In this document: one piece after another, positions 1-5,519 of the stretch
Layout: each line of letters starts with the position of its first letter
Position numbering within the stretch: the first letter of the stretch is position 1
Assembly (NCBI GenBank): GCA_026415015.1
Contig: JAOAHW010000057.1
Coordinates: forward strand, 1 to 5,519
Direction: 5' to 3'
DNA from: Syntrophorhabdaceae bacterium
GTDB taxonomy: Bacteria; Desulfobacterota; Syntrophorhabdia; Syntrophorhabdales; Syntrophorhabdaceae
DNA length: 5,519 bases
Translations under genes and position numbers: made by a program
Notes under the pieces: model-generated
Database searches by the model: none
What the model saw: only the letters and a program-made list of their open reading frames with translations
What the model was told of the DNA's origin: nothing

Positions 1-938
1 ATGTCTGATTGTATTGTTGTGAGGAGGTTACCCTCTCCTGGTTCGTCAAATAGTTCGTATTCTGTAGAATCCTCTATAATAACATTGAAGAAATCCCTGC
101 CCATCCTCCCCATAGATGCAAGTAGAGGATTCCCGATTTCATAATGGAGATCAGATTGTGCTATCTTTGCTGTCTTTTTTTCAGGGACTATATCACCCCA
201 AAATTCACAGGTTGGGCTCAAAAAGAAAAAATGGACATCTATCCAACGGGATATTGCCTTGATTACCTGAAGGTGATAGTCAGGAAGTGCTGATATACCG
301 AATATTGATAACCTCTCAGGAAGGTCATCAGGGATCTGGAGATATCTACTTGTATCTGTTGTATCTTTCGAGACCCTTTGGATAACCTCTAAAAACCTGT
401 AGAGCATGTATGCCCTGTTTTTGCCCTCAAACCCTTCTATTAACCTATTCCATAAGACCTGCTGCCAGTCCAAAGGTTTTTGCCTGCCCCATTGGATAAT
501 CATCTCAGGCCTATAGACAGTATATCGGTCAAATACATCAGCTATACGTTCTGAAAGCTGAAAGGCCTTTAGATGGTTTCCATCTTCTCCTATATATCTC
601 TTTATATGGCTGAATTCAGGCCTGTCTATAAAATCAGGCAAGATATCCATGATACGCCATGCCATGACCTGCGGGCTGAAGATGATTAAGTCAGGGATTT
701 TCCTGAGTACAGCATTGAAGACCTCCCAGACAAAGTTATCAGGAAATGGAAACCTGCAGTTTGCCCATATACCGAATCTTTTTGCAAGCTCCATGGATAG
801 CCATCTCTCCATGCCTTTGCTCTGGACTAATATTACCTCTTTTTTAAAAGGGGAGGATAATGGCTTATCAACAATAAGTGCAAGCCTGTCAACAAGCTTC
901 TCCAAACGGTTGCTTAGATATAGATTGAAACCAGGCAT
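1..938 (-). CDS. recC: RecBCD exonuclease V gamma subunit RecC, N-terminal part (runs off left edge)
   Basis: RecC is the Chi-recognising, non-catalytic subunit of the RecBCD helicase-nuclease, which processes double-strand breaks for recombination and degrades foreign linear DNA. Read on the minus strand, the frame is open for 312 codons and leaves the window before a stop; the family is usually about 1,100 residues, so roughly the first quarter is present. The match is by recall of E. coli RecC and is strong along its length: YLSNRLEKL (7-15), ILVQSKGMERWL (36-47), FGIWANCRFPFP (55-66), VYRPE (141-145), FGISALP (213-219), FWGDI (246-250), GNPLLASMGRMGRDF (269-283) and NLLTTIQSD (304-312). 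The start is the only ATG available, because an in-frame TAA lies four codons upstream (948-950). No clear Shine-Dalgarno is seen. recB and recD, if linked, would lie beyond the left edge. The gene is divergent from all others here. Confidence 0.95.
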   Translation of the reverse strand, partial: MPGFNLYLSNRLEKLVDRLALIVDKPLSSPFKKEVILVQSKGMERWLSMELAKRFGIWANCRFPFPDNFVWEVFNAVLRKIPDLIIFSPQVMAWRIMDILPDFIDRPEFSHIKRYIGEDGNHLKAFQLSERIADVFDRYTVYRPEMIIQWGRQKPLDWQQVLWNRLIEGFEGKNRAYMLYRFLEVIQRVSKDTTDTSRYLQIPDDLPERLSIFGISALPDYHLQVIKAISRWIDVHFFFLSPTCEFWGDIVPEKKTAKIAQSDLHYEIGNPLLASMGRMGRDFFNVIIEDSTEYELFDEPGEGNLLTTIQSD

Positions 939-982
939 AATAACAGATTAAGTATTTTTATATTCTTATGATCTTGAGTATG

Positions 983-1011
983 ATAATACCATGATGTAAA
1001 ATAACTGTATA
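983..1011 (-). promoter_or_regulatory. Possible sigma70-type promoter for recC
   Basis: On the minus strand TATACA (1011-1006, 4 of 6 matches to TTGACA) and TATTAT (988-983, 5 of 6 matches to TATAAT) are 17 bases apart. Transcription would start near 976, giving a leader of about 38 bases to the recC ATG at 938. The region is very AT-rich, so chance matches are likely and support is weak. Confidence 0.25.
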
Positions 1012-1062
1012 TATTTTTTTAACAAATAAGCACTTTCATTAAAGTTAAGAGAGACAAAATAG

Positions 1063-1092
1063 TTGACATTATTAATTATCAAATGATATAAG
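1063..1092 (+). promoter_or_regulatory. Sigma70-type promoter for the lipoprotein gene
   Basis: A perfect -35 box TTGACA (1063-1068) is followed after 18 bases by TATAAG (1087-1092, 5 of 6 matches). The predicted transcript start, about 6-8 bases after the -10 box, falls at about 1098-1100, directly in front of the ATG at 1102. If both calls are right the mRNA is leaderless or nearly so. The 163-base recC/lipoprotein gap shows no other feature that I can support. Confidence 0.45.
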
Positions 1093-1101
1093 TCCATCAT
1101 A

Positions 1102-1821
1102 ATGTTTGAAGGTATAAATAAATACAGGTGGTTCAACAACAATCTAAGAGAAAAAAGCACTGCAAGATTTTTATTGTTTATATTGATTTTGATGATGATT
1201 CTATTACAAGGGTGTGCAGTGTCTTATATAGTGAGGGTGAATGGCTATATAGATCCATCAAAGCCATTAGATATTGAGCCAGGCGCAAAGATACATATTG
1301 TTGAGGATACAAAGGCAAAAAATCCCCTTCTTGAGAAAGAGGTTATATTTAAATTGGATAATATGCTGAGGCTGAAAGGCTACCAGGTAACAGAACCAGA
1401 TAATGCAAGGTACTACATGCTCTATGGTTATGGTATAGGGCATGAGAGGACTATAACAAGTACCATGCCTGTATATACTCCAGGTAGGACAGCAACAGTT
1501 ACAAAGACAAGCCCCACAGGGACATCATATTCAACCATTCAGATACCAAGTTCAACAACCTATATACCCTATGCAACTACTGTTACTGATAAATGGCTCT
1601 TTCTAAAGCTTGTTGAAGGTGAGGATTATAGAAGAGAGGGTAAGATCAGCCCTGTCTGGATAGGTGAGGCATCCATAACCGGTGAAGGCAGTAACATAAG
1701 GGAATTGATAAATTATCTCATCGTGGGGATATATAATTTTTTTGGCATAAACACAAAAAAAACAATAAGTGTTGATGTCCTTGAGGATGACCCTTTAGTA
1801 AAAAGAATAATTAATAGATAA
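1102..1821 (+). CDS. Putative outer-membrane lipoprotein of unknown function
   Basis: I do not recognise this 239-residue protein as a named family. Residues 1-22 are a long, basic N-region, 23-35 are hydrophobic, and LLQGC ends at Cys38, a typical lipobox for signal peptidase II. Residue +2 after the Cys is Ala, not the Asp retention signal, so outer-membrane sorting is expected. The mature part begins with a domain of alternating strands and a helix (about 44-115: NPLLEKEV, then KGY, then ARYYMLYGYG). Next come a Thr/Ser/Pro/Tyr-rich stretch (about 117-162) and a C-terminal part (164-239) with DKWLFLKLVEG and SPVWIGEASI. This order loosely recalls DUF4136-type lipoproteins, but I cannot confirm that. 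ATG1102 is the first start after an in-frame TGA (1084-1086). No Shine-Dalgarno precedes it, and the next Met codons (31, 32) would leave too short a signal peptide. It has its own promoter and is separated from the downstream operon by 120 bases. Confidence 0.8.
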   Translation: MFEGINKYRWFNNNLREKSTARFLLFILILMMILLQGCAVSYIVRVNGYIDPSKPLDIEPGAKIHIVEDTKAKNPLLEKEVIFKLDNMLRLKGYQVTEPDNARYYMLYGYGIGHERTITSTMPVYTPGRTATVTKTSPTGTSYSTIQIPSSTTYIPYATTVTDKWLFLKLVEGEDYRREGKISPVWIGEASITGEGSNIRELINYLIVGIYNFFGINTKKTISVDVLEDDPLVKRIINR

Positions 1822-1838
1822 AAGCCCTTAAAAGCCCT
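1819..1838 (+). repeat. Perfect 10-bp tandem duplication at the lipoprotein stop codon
   Basis: TAAAAGCCCT occurs twice back to back (1819-1828 and 1829-1838). The first copy begins with the TAA stop codon itself. It could be a small slippage duplication; no function is evident. Confidence 0.7.
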
Positions 1839-1890
1839 GTTGCATCTTGTGAAGCTGAGATAGAAGGTCTTTTTTTTGATTTTCATTCTA

Positions 1891-1919
1891 TTGATTTTGT
1901 ATTACAATACATCTATAAT
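1891..1919 (+). promoter_or_regulatory. Sigma70-type promoter for the macro-pyrE operon
   Basis: TTGATT (1891-1896, 4 of 6 matches to the -35 consensus) is followed at the ideal 17-base spacing by a perfect -10 box TATAAT (1914-1919). Transcription would start near 1926, giving a leader of about 16 bases that carries AGGAG (1932-1936) five bases before the ATG at 1942. This is the only good promoter seen before the five-gene run, so it probably drives all of it. Confidence 0.6.
1898..1911. promoter_or_regulatory. Palindrome in the promoter spacer, possible operator
   Basis: TGTATT-AC-AATACA is a perfect 6-bp inverted repeat with a 2-base gap, lying wholly between the -35 and -10 boxes of the operon promoter. 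That is a classic place for a repressor dimer to bind. The region is AT-rich and the palindrome is short, so chance is possible. No regulator is identifiable from this window. Confidence 0.4.
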
Positions 1920-1941
1920 TCCAACCTAATCAGGAGAAAAA

Positions 1942-3057
1942 ATGGAAAAGATAAAAGAGATAACTGTTAAAGACACTATAATAAGGATTATAAAAGGCGA
2001 TTTGACAGAGAGTGATGTAGATGCCATTGTTAATGCTGCAAACTCTTATCTCCAGCACGGCGGTGGTGTAGCAGGTGCAATTGTCAGGAAAGGTGGCATG
2101 ATTATCCAAGAGGAGAGTAACCGAATTGGATTCTGCCCTGTAGGCAATGCTGTTATAACCTCAGGAGGTAAACTAAAGGCAAGATATGTCATCCATACTG
2201 TAGGACCTCGATGGGGCGAGGGCGATGAAGAGAATAAGCTTAGACGTGCTGTGATAAGCACCCTTGTCCTTGCCGATGAAAAAGGATTTAAGTCCTTATC
2301 TATGCCTGCAATAAGCGCAGGTATATTCGGGTTTCCAAAAGACAGATGTGCTGAGATTATAGTGGGAGAGACAGTCAGTTTTATAAAAAACAGGGCAACA
2401 TCCTTAAAAGAGGTTAATTTCTATCTCATTGATGATGAGATGATTGGTTATTTTACAAAGGAGATAGAGAGATTTAAGTCTGTAGGACAGCCAGATGCAG
2501 ATAATGATAGAGATAGATTACTTACCATATTAAGAAAATTGTCTTATGAAGAAGGAGAATTCATTCTAAAAAGTGGAAAGAAGAGTTCTTTTTATATTGA
2601 TGCCAGAGAGACTACATTGAACCCTGAGGGTATGTATCTCACAGGGCGAATAATGTATAAGATGGTGAGAGAAATACCAAACATACAGGCAGTGGGTGGT
2701 GTCAGTGTAGGCGCAGACCCTCTGGTGTGTTCTGTGGTATTGTATGCCCGAAGCAGACAGGACAACCTTGCAGGTTTTTTTATTAGAAAAGAGCCCAAGG
2801 GACATGGAAGAAACCTTTGGATTGAAGGTGCAAAAAATCTTACTGCAGGCATGGATGTAGTTATACTCGAGGATGTTGTGACCACTGGTGGCTCTTCCAT
2901 ACGGGCCATAGAGATTGCCCAGAATGAGGGTTACAATGTAAAGGCTTTGATTGCCATCCTTGACAGGCTCGAAGGCGGTAAAGAGGCAATAGAATCAAAG
3001 GGTTACATCTTTAAATCAATATTCAACATTAATGAGTTGAGACACCATAAACTATAG
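1942..3057 (+). CDS. Macro domain fused to orotate phosphoribosyltransferase (PyrE)
   Basis: This 371-residue protein has two domains. Residues 1-175 are a macro domain that binds ADP-ribose or its derivatives: GD (19-20), VNAANSYLQHGGGVAGAIV (30-48), HTVGPRW (85-91) and the phosphate loop SAGIFGFP (125-132). The pattern resembles archaeal AF1521 more than MacroD, since the MacroD-type Asp after GGGV is Ala here. Residues 190-371 are a full-length orotate phosphoribosyltransferase, which makes OMP from orotate and PRPP in pyrimidine synthesis. It shows LKSGKKSSFYIDAR (209-222), GGVSVGADPL (252-261), RKEPKGHG (282-289, with R282, K283, K286 and H288 matching the PRPP/catalytic residues of E. 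coli PyrE) and the PRPP loop VVILEDVVTTGGSS (306-319). A short polar linker (about 178-192) joins the halves. No in-frame ATG or ribosome site that could start PyrE alone is visible near the junction. A good AGGAG sits five bases before the start. The fusion is seen directly; activity and any link between the domains are inferred. Confidence 0.93.
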   Translation: MEKIKEITVKDTIIRIIKGDLTESDVDAIVNAANSYLQHGGGVAGAIVRKGGMIIQEESNRIGFCPVGNAVITSGGKLKARYVIHTVGPRWGEGDEENKLRRAVISTLVLADEKGFKSLSMPAISAGIFGFPKDRCAEIIVGETVSFIKNRATSLKEVNFYLIDDEMIGYFTKEIERFKSVGQPDADNDRDRLLTILRKLSYEEGEFILKSGKKSSFYIDARETTLNPEGMYLTGRIMYKMVREIPNIQAVGGVSVGADPLVCSVVLYARSRQDNLAGFFIRKEPKGHGRNLWIEGAKNLTAGMDVVILEDVVTTGGSSIRAIEIAQNEGYNVKALIAILDRLEGGKEAIESKGYIFKSIFNINELRHHKL

Positions 3058-3104
3058 AAAGGCAGTATCTATTCAATTAACCTTCAAAATAAAGGCTAAA
3101 AAAG

Positions 3105-4052
3105 ATGGGGCTTATTAATCTTACAGATTCGGATTTAAAACTCTTAATGATAGGTGGAAAAGGAGGCGTGGGGAAGACAACCTGTGCCTCTTCCATTGCC
3201 TTAAAATTTGCAATGGATGGTAAAAAGGTCCTGTTAATATCCAGCGACCCTACACCATCCCTTTCTGATATATTTGAGATAACCATAGGTGACAGAGAGA
3301 AAAGGATAACCAGCGAATATGAGCTCTATGGACTGGAAATATCATCTGATATTGTCCTTGCAAGATGGAAGGAGAGATTTGGACCAGAGATATATGAGGT
3401 CATATCTTCATTTGCAAAGGTAGATTATGATTTTGTTGATTATGTAGGGACTGCCCCAGGTATAGAAGAAGAATACATGCTTAACTTCATCATTGAACTT
3501 GTTGAGGGAGGTAAATACGATTTAGTTGTCTGGGATACAGCACCTGCTGGTCATACCCTTAGACTTCTTCAATTACCCCACCTATTTCTAAAGCACATGG
3601 AGGCAGCAACTAAATTTTACATGGGTATATATGACTATTTTGAAAAGATAAAGGATGCGGTGAGGTTAAGGGGGTCAAAGAGAACCCTCCTTGAGATTAT
3701 AAGTAGCTGGGAGTCCCTATCAGAGAAGATTGTCCATTTTATAAGGGACAGAGACATTACAAAATATATCATTGTAACCATACCTGAGGCATTAGGTGTT
3801 AAACTTACAGACAGGGTTATTAAGGAGTTCAAAGAAAATAATCTCTTTGTTGAGAATATAATAATAAACCATGTAGTTAAGGATGGAGACTGTGAATTTC
3901 ACATAAAGAGAAAAAATATGCAGGAATATTATATGGATATGCTTAAAAGTAAATACAGAGATATAAATATGGTGACTCTATATCTCTCAGCAGATGAGAT
4001 TAAGGGCACAGAAAAGATAAAAAAGGTTGGCGAGTTGTTGTTTTCTCATTGA
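3105..4052 (+). CDS. Single-domain ArsA/Get3-family ATPase
   Basis: This family comprises dimeric P-loop ATPases. Get3/TRC40 members deliver tail-anchored proteins to membranes, while the duplicated bacterial ArsA drives the ArsB arsenite pump. The 315 residues carry the deviant Walker A GGKGGVGKTT (17-26, signature Lys19 and Lys24), switch I SSDPTPSLSDIF (46-57), switch II DTAPAGHTLRLLQLP (144-158) and IPEALGVKLTDRVI (226-239). The length fits one Get3-like domain, about half of ArsA. Only two cysteines exist (27 and 263), so the three-Cys metalloid site of ArsA is absent, and no ars gene is nearby. Where Get3 has the zinc-binding CxxC before RxxMQ, this protein has CEFH (263-266) followed by KRKNMQ, meaning Cys-x-x-His. 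Switch I has Pro where the usual motif DPAHS has His. AAAGG (3091-3095) lies nine bases before the ATG. It sits 47 bases after macro-pyrE and 9 before rsmD, in the same operon. Substrate unknown; a role in protein targeting or as a general chaperone ATPase is inference. Confidence 0.88.
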   Translation: MGLINLTDSDLKLLMIGGKGGVGKTTCASSIALKFAMDGKKVLLISSDPTPSLSDIFEITIGDREKRITSEYELYGLEISSDIVLARWKERFGPEIYEVISSFAKVDYDFVDYVGTAPGIEEEYMLNFIIELVEGGKYDLVVWDTAPAGHTLRLLQLPHLFLKHMEAATKFYMGIYDYFEKIKDAVRLRGSKRTLLEIISSWESLSEKIVHFIRDRDITKYIIVTIPEALGVKLTDRVIKEFKENNLFVENIIINHVVKDGDCEFHIKRKNMQEYYMDMLKSKYRDINMVTLYLSADEIKGTEKIKKVGELLFSH

Positions 4053-4061
4053 CTCAAAGAC

Positions 4062-4628
4062 ATGGACAGATTAAAGATAACAGGCGGGATAATGAAAGGC
4101 AGGTATATTCAACTCCACGAGGAGGCTGATGCACGATATACATCCTCCAAGGTGAGAGAATCTATATTCAATCTTCTTAAGGATGTTACAGATAAAAAGA
4201 TCCTTGACCTCTATGCTGGCTCAGGCATACTGGCTATAGAGTCTTTAAGCAGGGGTGCTCTCAATGCTGTAATGGTGGAGATAGATAAAAAAATAGCAAA
4301 TAGACTCAATGAGAATATAAAAATTCTCAATTTAGATACCAGATGCAGTATTATGAATATGGATGTGAAAGATGCAATACCTTTGCTATATAAAACAGAC
4401 CGTCTCTTTGATATAATATTTATTGACCCTCCATATGAAAAGGGTTTTGCGGGAGATACCATGAGGCTTTTGAGAAGTTATGCTATCTATAACAGAGATA
4501 CATGTTTTGTGATAGAGACCTCAAAAAGGGAGGATATAAATTTTATTGAGGCAGAGGGCTGGAGCCTGATGAAAAAAAAACAATATGGTGATACAGTTGT
4601 TTCTCTTTTTAGGGAAGGGTTTTTATAA
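4062..4628 (+). CDS. rsmD: 16S rRNA (guanine(966)-N2)-methyltransferase RsmD
   Basis: RsmD methylates N2 of G966 in 16S rRNA of the small ribosomal subunit, using S-adenosylmethionine, in the cytoplasm. The 188-residue length is normal. Seen in order: KITGGIMKGR (5-14) at the N-terminus, RYTSSKVRESIFNLL (25-39), a family hallmark close to the usual RPT..VREALFNIL, the SAM-binding motif I ILDLYAGSGILAIESLSRGA (47-66), the acidic VEID end of strand 2 (72-75), the catalytic motif IV DPPY (122-125), and the C-terminal KQYGDTVVSLF (173-183). Its start is nine bases after the ATPase stop, with only a weak AAAG ahead of it, so translational coupling is likely. The rsmD-coaD order is common across bacteria, which supports the call. 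Confidence 0.95.
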   Translation: MDRLKITGGIMKGRYIQLHEEADARYTSSKVRESIFNLLKDVTDKKILDLYAGSGILAIESLSRGALNAVMVEIDKKIANRLNENIKILNLDTRCSIMNMDVKDAIPLLYKTDRLFDIIFIDPPYEKGFAGDTMRLLRSYAIYNRDTCFVIETSKREDINFIEAEGWSLMKKKQYGDTVVSLFREGFL

Positions 4629-4657
4629 TTCTACGAATGGTTTAAAGGAGTGGATGT

Positions 4658-5146
4658 ATGAGACAGAGAATAGCAGTATATCCTGGTTCTTTTGACCCTA
4701 TTACCAATGGCCACCTTGATATATTAATGAGGGGGCTTGAACTTGTTGATGTTGTGATAGTGGCTGTAGCACATAATATTGAAAAAAGGGCACTTTTTAG
4801 TGTTGAGGAGAGAAAAGAGCTTATAAGGGAGTCTGTGAATGGAAATGAAAATGTTATAGTCGATAGCTTTGAAGGCCTCCTTGTGGATTACGTAAAAAAG
4901 GTAAATGCAAGGTTTGTCATAAGGGGACTAAGGGCTATGAGCGATTTTGAATACGAGTTTCAGATGGCATCTATGAATAGAAATCTAAACAAGGATATGG
5001 ATACAATCTTTATGATGACCAGCAAAGACTATTTTTTTATAAGCTCGAGGACCATAAAAGAAGTGGCAGGTTTCGGCGGGTGTGTTGCAGACTTTGTACC
5101 CCCGATAGTTGAAAAAAGATTAAAAGAGAAGTTTTCTATTAAATGA
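4658..5146 (+). CDS. coaD: Phosphopantetheine adenylyltransferase CoaD
   Basis: CoaD transfers AMP from ATP to 4'-phosphopantetheine to form dephospho-CoA, the penultimate step of coenzyme A synthesis. The 162-residue protein is the family's usual length. It shows the nucleotidyltransferase signature YPGSFDPITNGHLDI (8-22) with the TxGH motif at 16-19, RALFSVEER (44-52), FEGLLVDY (71-78), VIRGLRAMSDFEYEFQMA (87-104) with the conserved RGLR, MNRNL (106-110), and ISSRTIKE (128-135), the equivalent of the usual ISSS.VKE, with Arg in the third Ser position as in many homologues. A strong Shine-Dalgarno AAAGGAG (4644-4650) lies seven bases before the ATG. An ATG at 4654 is in another frame. Its last four bases overlap the next gene's start. 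Confidence 0.97.
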   Translation: MRQRIAVYPGSFDPITNGHLDILMRGLELVDVVIVAVAHNIEKRALFSVEERKELIRESVNGNENVIVDSFEGLLVDYVKKVNARFVIRGLRAMSDFEYEFQMASMNRNLNKDMDTIFMMTSKDYFFISSRTIKEVAGFGGCVADFVPPIVEKRLKEKFSIK

Positions 5147-5500
5147 AAAATTATCTGTCACGAGTCTTTTTATGTCTATTGTGCCTGATCTTTATAGGTT
5201 ATGTCTGGGCAGATGAGGTAAAAAAACCTGCCCGAGACAGGGATAAAGACAAGGATGGGCATATCAATATAATCACTATAAGTGGTGCAATTAATCCCCC
5301 TGTTGCAAATTTTATATCCGAATCAATCTCTAAAAGTGAAAGAGAAAATGCTGAGGCATTGATATGTCTTATTGATACCCCAGGGGGACTTGATACCTCC
5401 ATGAGGGAGATAGTCAAGGCTATAATGGATTCAAAGGTCCCTGTTATTGTATATGTATATCCTTCTGGGGCAAGGGCTGCATCTGCAGGGAGTATAATAC
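5143..5500 (+). CDS. NfeD/ClpP-class membrane-bound serine protease, N-terminal part (cut by contig end)
   Basis: The start overlaps the coaD stop as ATGA, with only a weak AAGAGAAG upstream, so it is probably translated by re-initiation. Residues 1-23 form a Sec signal peptide (Arg7, hydrophobic 9-20, likely cleavage after VWA at 23). A charged linker (27-39) follows, then a ClpP-fold domain: INIITISGAINPPVANFI (41-58), LIDTPGGLDTSM (77-88), VPVIVYVYPSGARAASAGSI (99-118). Ser114 in AASAG matches the catalytic Ser of this class, of which Pyrococcus PH1510 is the characterised example. Those proteases act at the membrane and are often paired with an SPFH/stomatin protein. Full-length members are commonly above 400 residues, with transmembrane segments and a C-terminal NfeD OB-fold domain, so most of the protein is missing. 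The frame stays open to 5519, but the six codons after Ile119 contain adapter sequence and are not real. Confidence 0.85.
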
Positions 5501-5519
5501 CTGTCTCTTATACACATCT
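5501..5519 (+). other. Tn5 mosaic-end / Nextera adapter remnant (sequencing artefact)
   Basis: The last 19 bases, CTGTCTCTTATACACATCT, are identical to the Nextera transposase adapter (reverse complement of the Tn5 mosaic end AGATGTGTATAAGAGACAG). They sit exactly at the window end and break the conserved NfeD reading. This is adapter read-through retained in the assembly, not a transposon: no transposase or second end is present. Confidence 0.96.

Noticed and set aside
1..20. Adapter remnant at the left edge
   Set aside because: These bases translate on the minus strand into the conserved RecC segment ending IQSD, so they are genomic.
649..951. Plus-strand ORF of 100 codons
   Set aside because: Lies opposite the recC coding frame, which has strong family motifs; its translation has no recognisable features.
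966..1160. Minus-strand ORF of 64 codons in the divergent intergenic region
   Set aside because: AT-rich, low-complexity translation, overlaps the start of the lipoprotein gene and its promoter, and has no recognisable ribosome site or family motif.
1822..1878. Rho-independent terminator after the lipoprotein gene
   Set aside because: There is a run of eight T (1870-1877), but the bases before it form no GC-rich stem; only 3-4 bp hairpins can be drawn.
2046..2909. Three minus-strand ORFs (2046-2261, 2566-2805, 2592-2909)
   Set aside because: All are antisense shadows of the macro-PyrE gene.
3077..3832. Minus-strand ORFs at 3077-3286 and 3635-3832
   Set aside because: Antisense to the well-supported ArsA/Get3 ATPase gene (the first also covers part of the gap before it).
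3105..4052. Arsenite-pump ATPase ArsA
   Set aside because: Single domain of 315 residues, lacks the metalloid-binding cysteines, and no ars genes are nearby; family-level naming only.
4211..5417. Minus-strand ORFs at 4211-4462 and 5199-5417
   Set aside because: Antisense to rsmD and to the NfeD-type protease gene.
5501..5519. A genuine Tn5/IS50-type mobile element end
   Set aside because: Only the synthetic 19-base mosaic end is present, exactly at the sequence end, with no transposase; adapter read-through explains it.
1..5519. CRISPR array, tRNA, rRNA or insertion sequence
   Set aside because: No spaced direct repeats, cloverleaf-like segments, rRNA stretches or transposase frames were seen; nearly all sequence is explained by coding genes.

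Overview
The window looks like a short metagenomic or draft-assembly contig from an AT-rich, Gram-negative bacterium. Arginine is mostly AGA/AGG and isoleucine often ATA. Gram-negative features are a RecC-type nuclease subunit, a lipoprotein with a lipobox and an NfeD-type membrane protease. The flavour suggests a Desulfobacterota or Nitrospirota-like lineage, but that is a weak inference from codon use and gene content.

Layout: positions 1-938 on the minus strand hold the N-terminal 312 codons of recC, which runs off the left edge. A 163-base AT-rich divergent intergenic region follows. Then all genes are on the plus strand: an unrecognised lipoprotein (1102-1821), a 120-base gap with a good sigma70-type promoter carrying a palindrome in its spacer, and a tightly packed run of five genes. 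These are a fusion of a macro (ADP-ribose-binding) domain to orotate phosphoribosyltransferase (1942-3057), a single-domain ArsA/Get3-family ATPase (3105-4052), rsmD (4062-4628), coaD (4658-5146), and the start of an NfeD/ClpP-class membrane serine protease that overlaps coaD by four bases (5143 onward). Gaps in this run are 47, 9, 29 and -4 bases and no terminator is visible, so one transcription unit is likely. It joins pyrimidine synthesis, rRNA modification and CoA synthesis with an ATPase of membrane-protein-targeting type and a membrane protease.

Two points matter most. First, the last 19 bases (5501-5519) are exactly the Tn5 mosaic-end / Nextera adapter sequence, so they are almost certainly library artefact. 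The genomic sequence ends at about 5500, and the last six codons of the NfeD reading frame are not real. Second, the macro-PyrE fusion keeps the recognisable ligand-binding and catalytic residues of both halves and has no convincing internal start. It is the best candidate here for unusual biology. The ArsA/Get3 protein is a second oddity, with Cys-x-x-His where the family normally has Cys-x-x-Cys.
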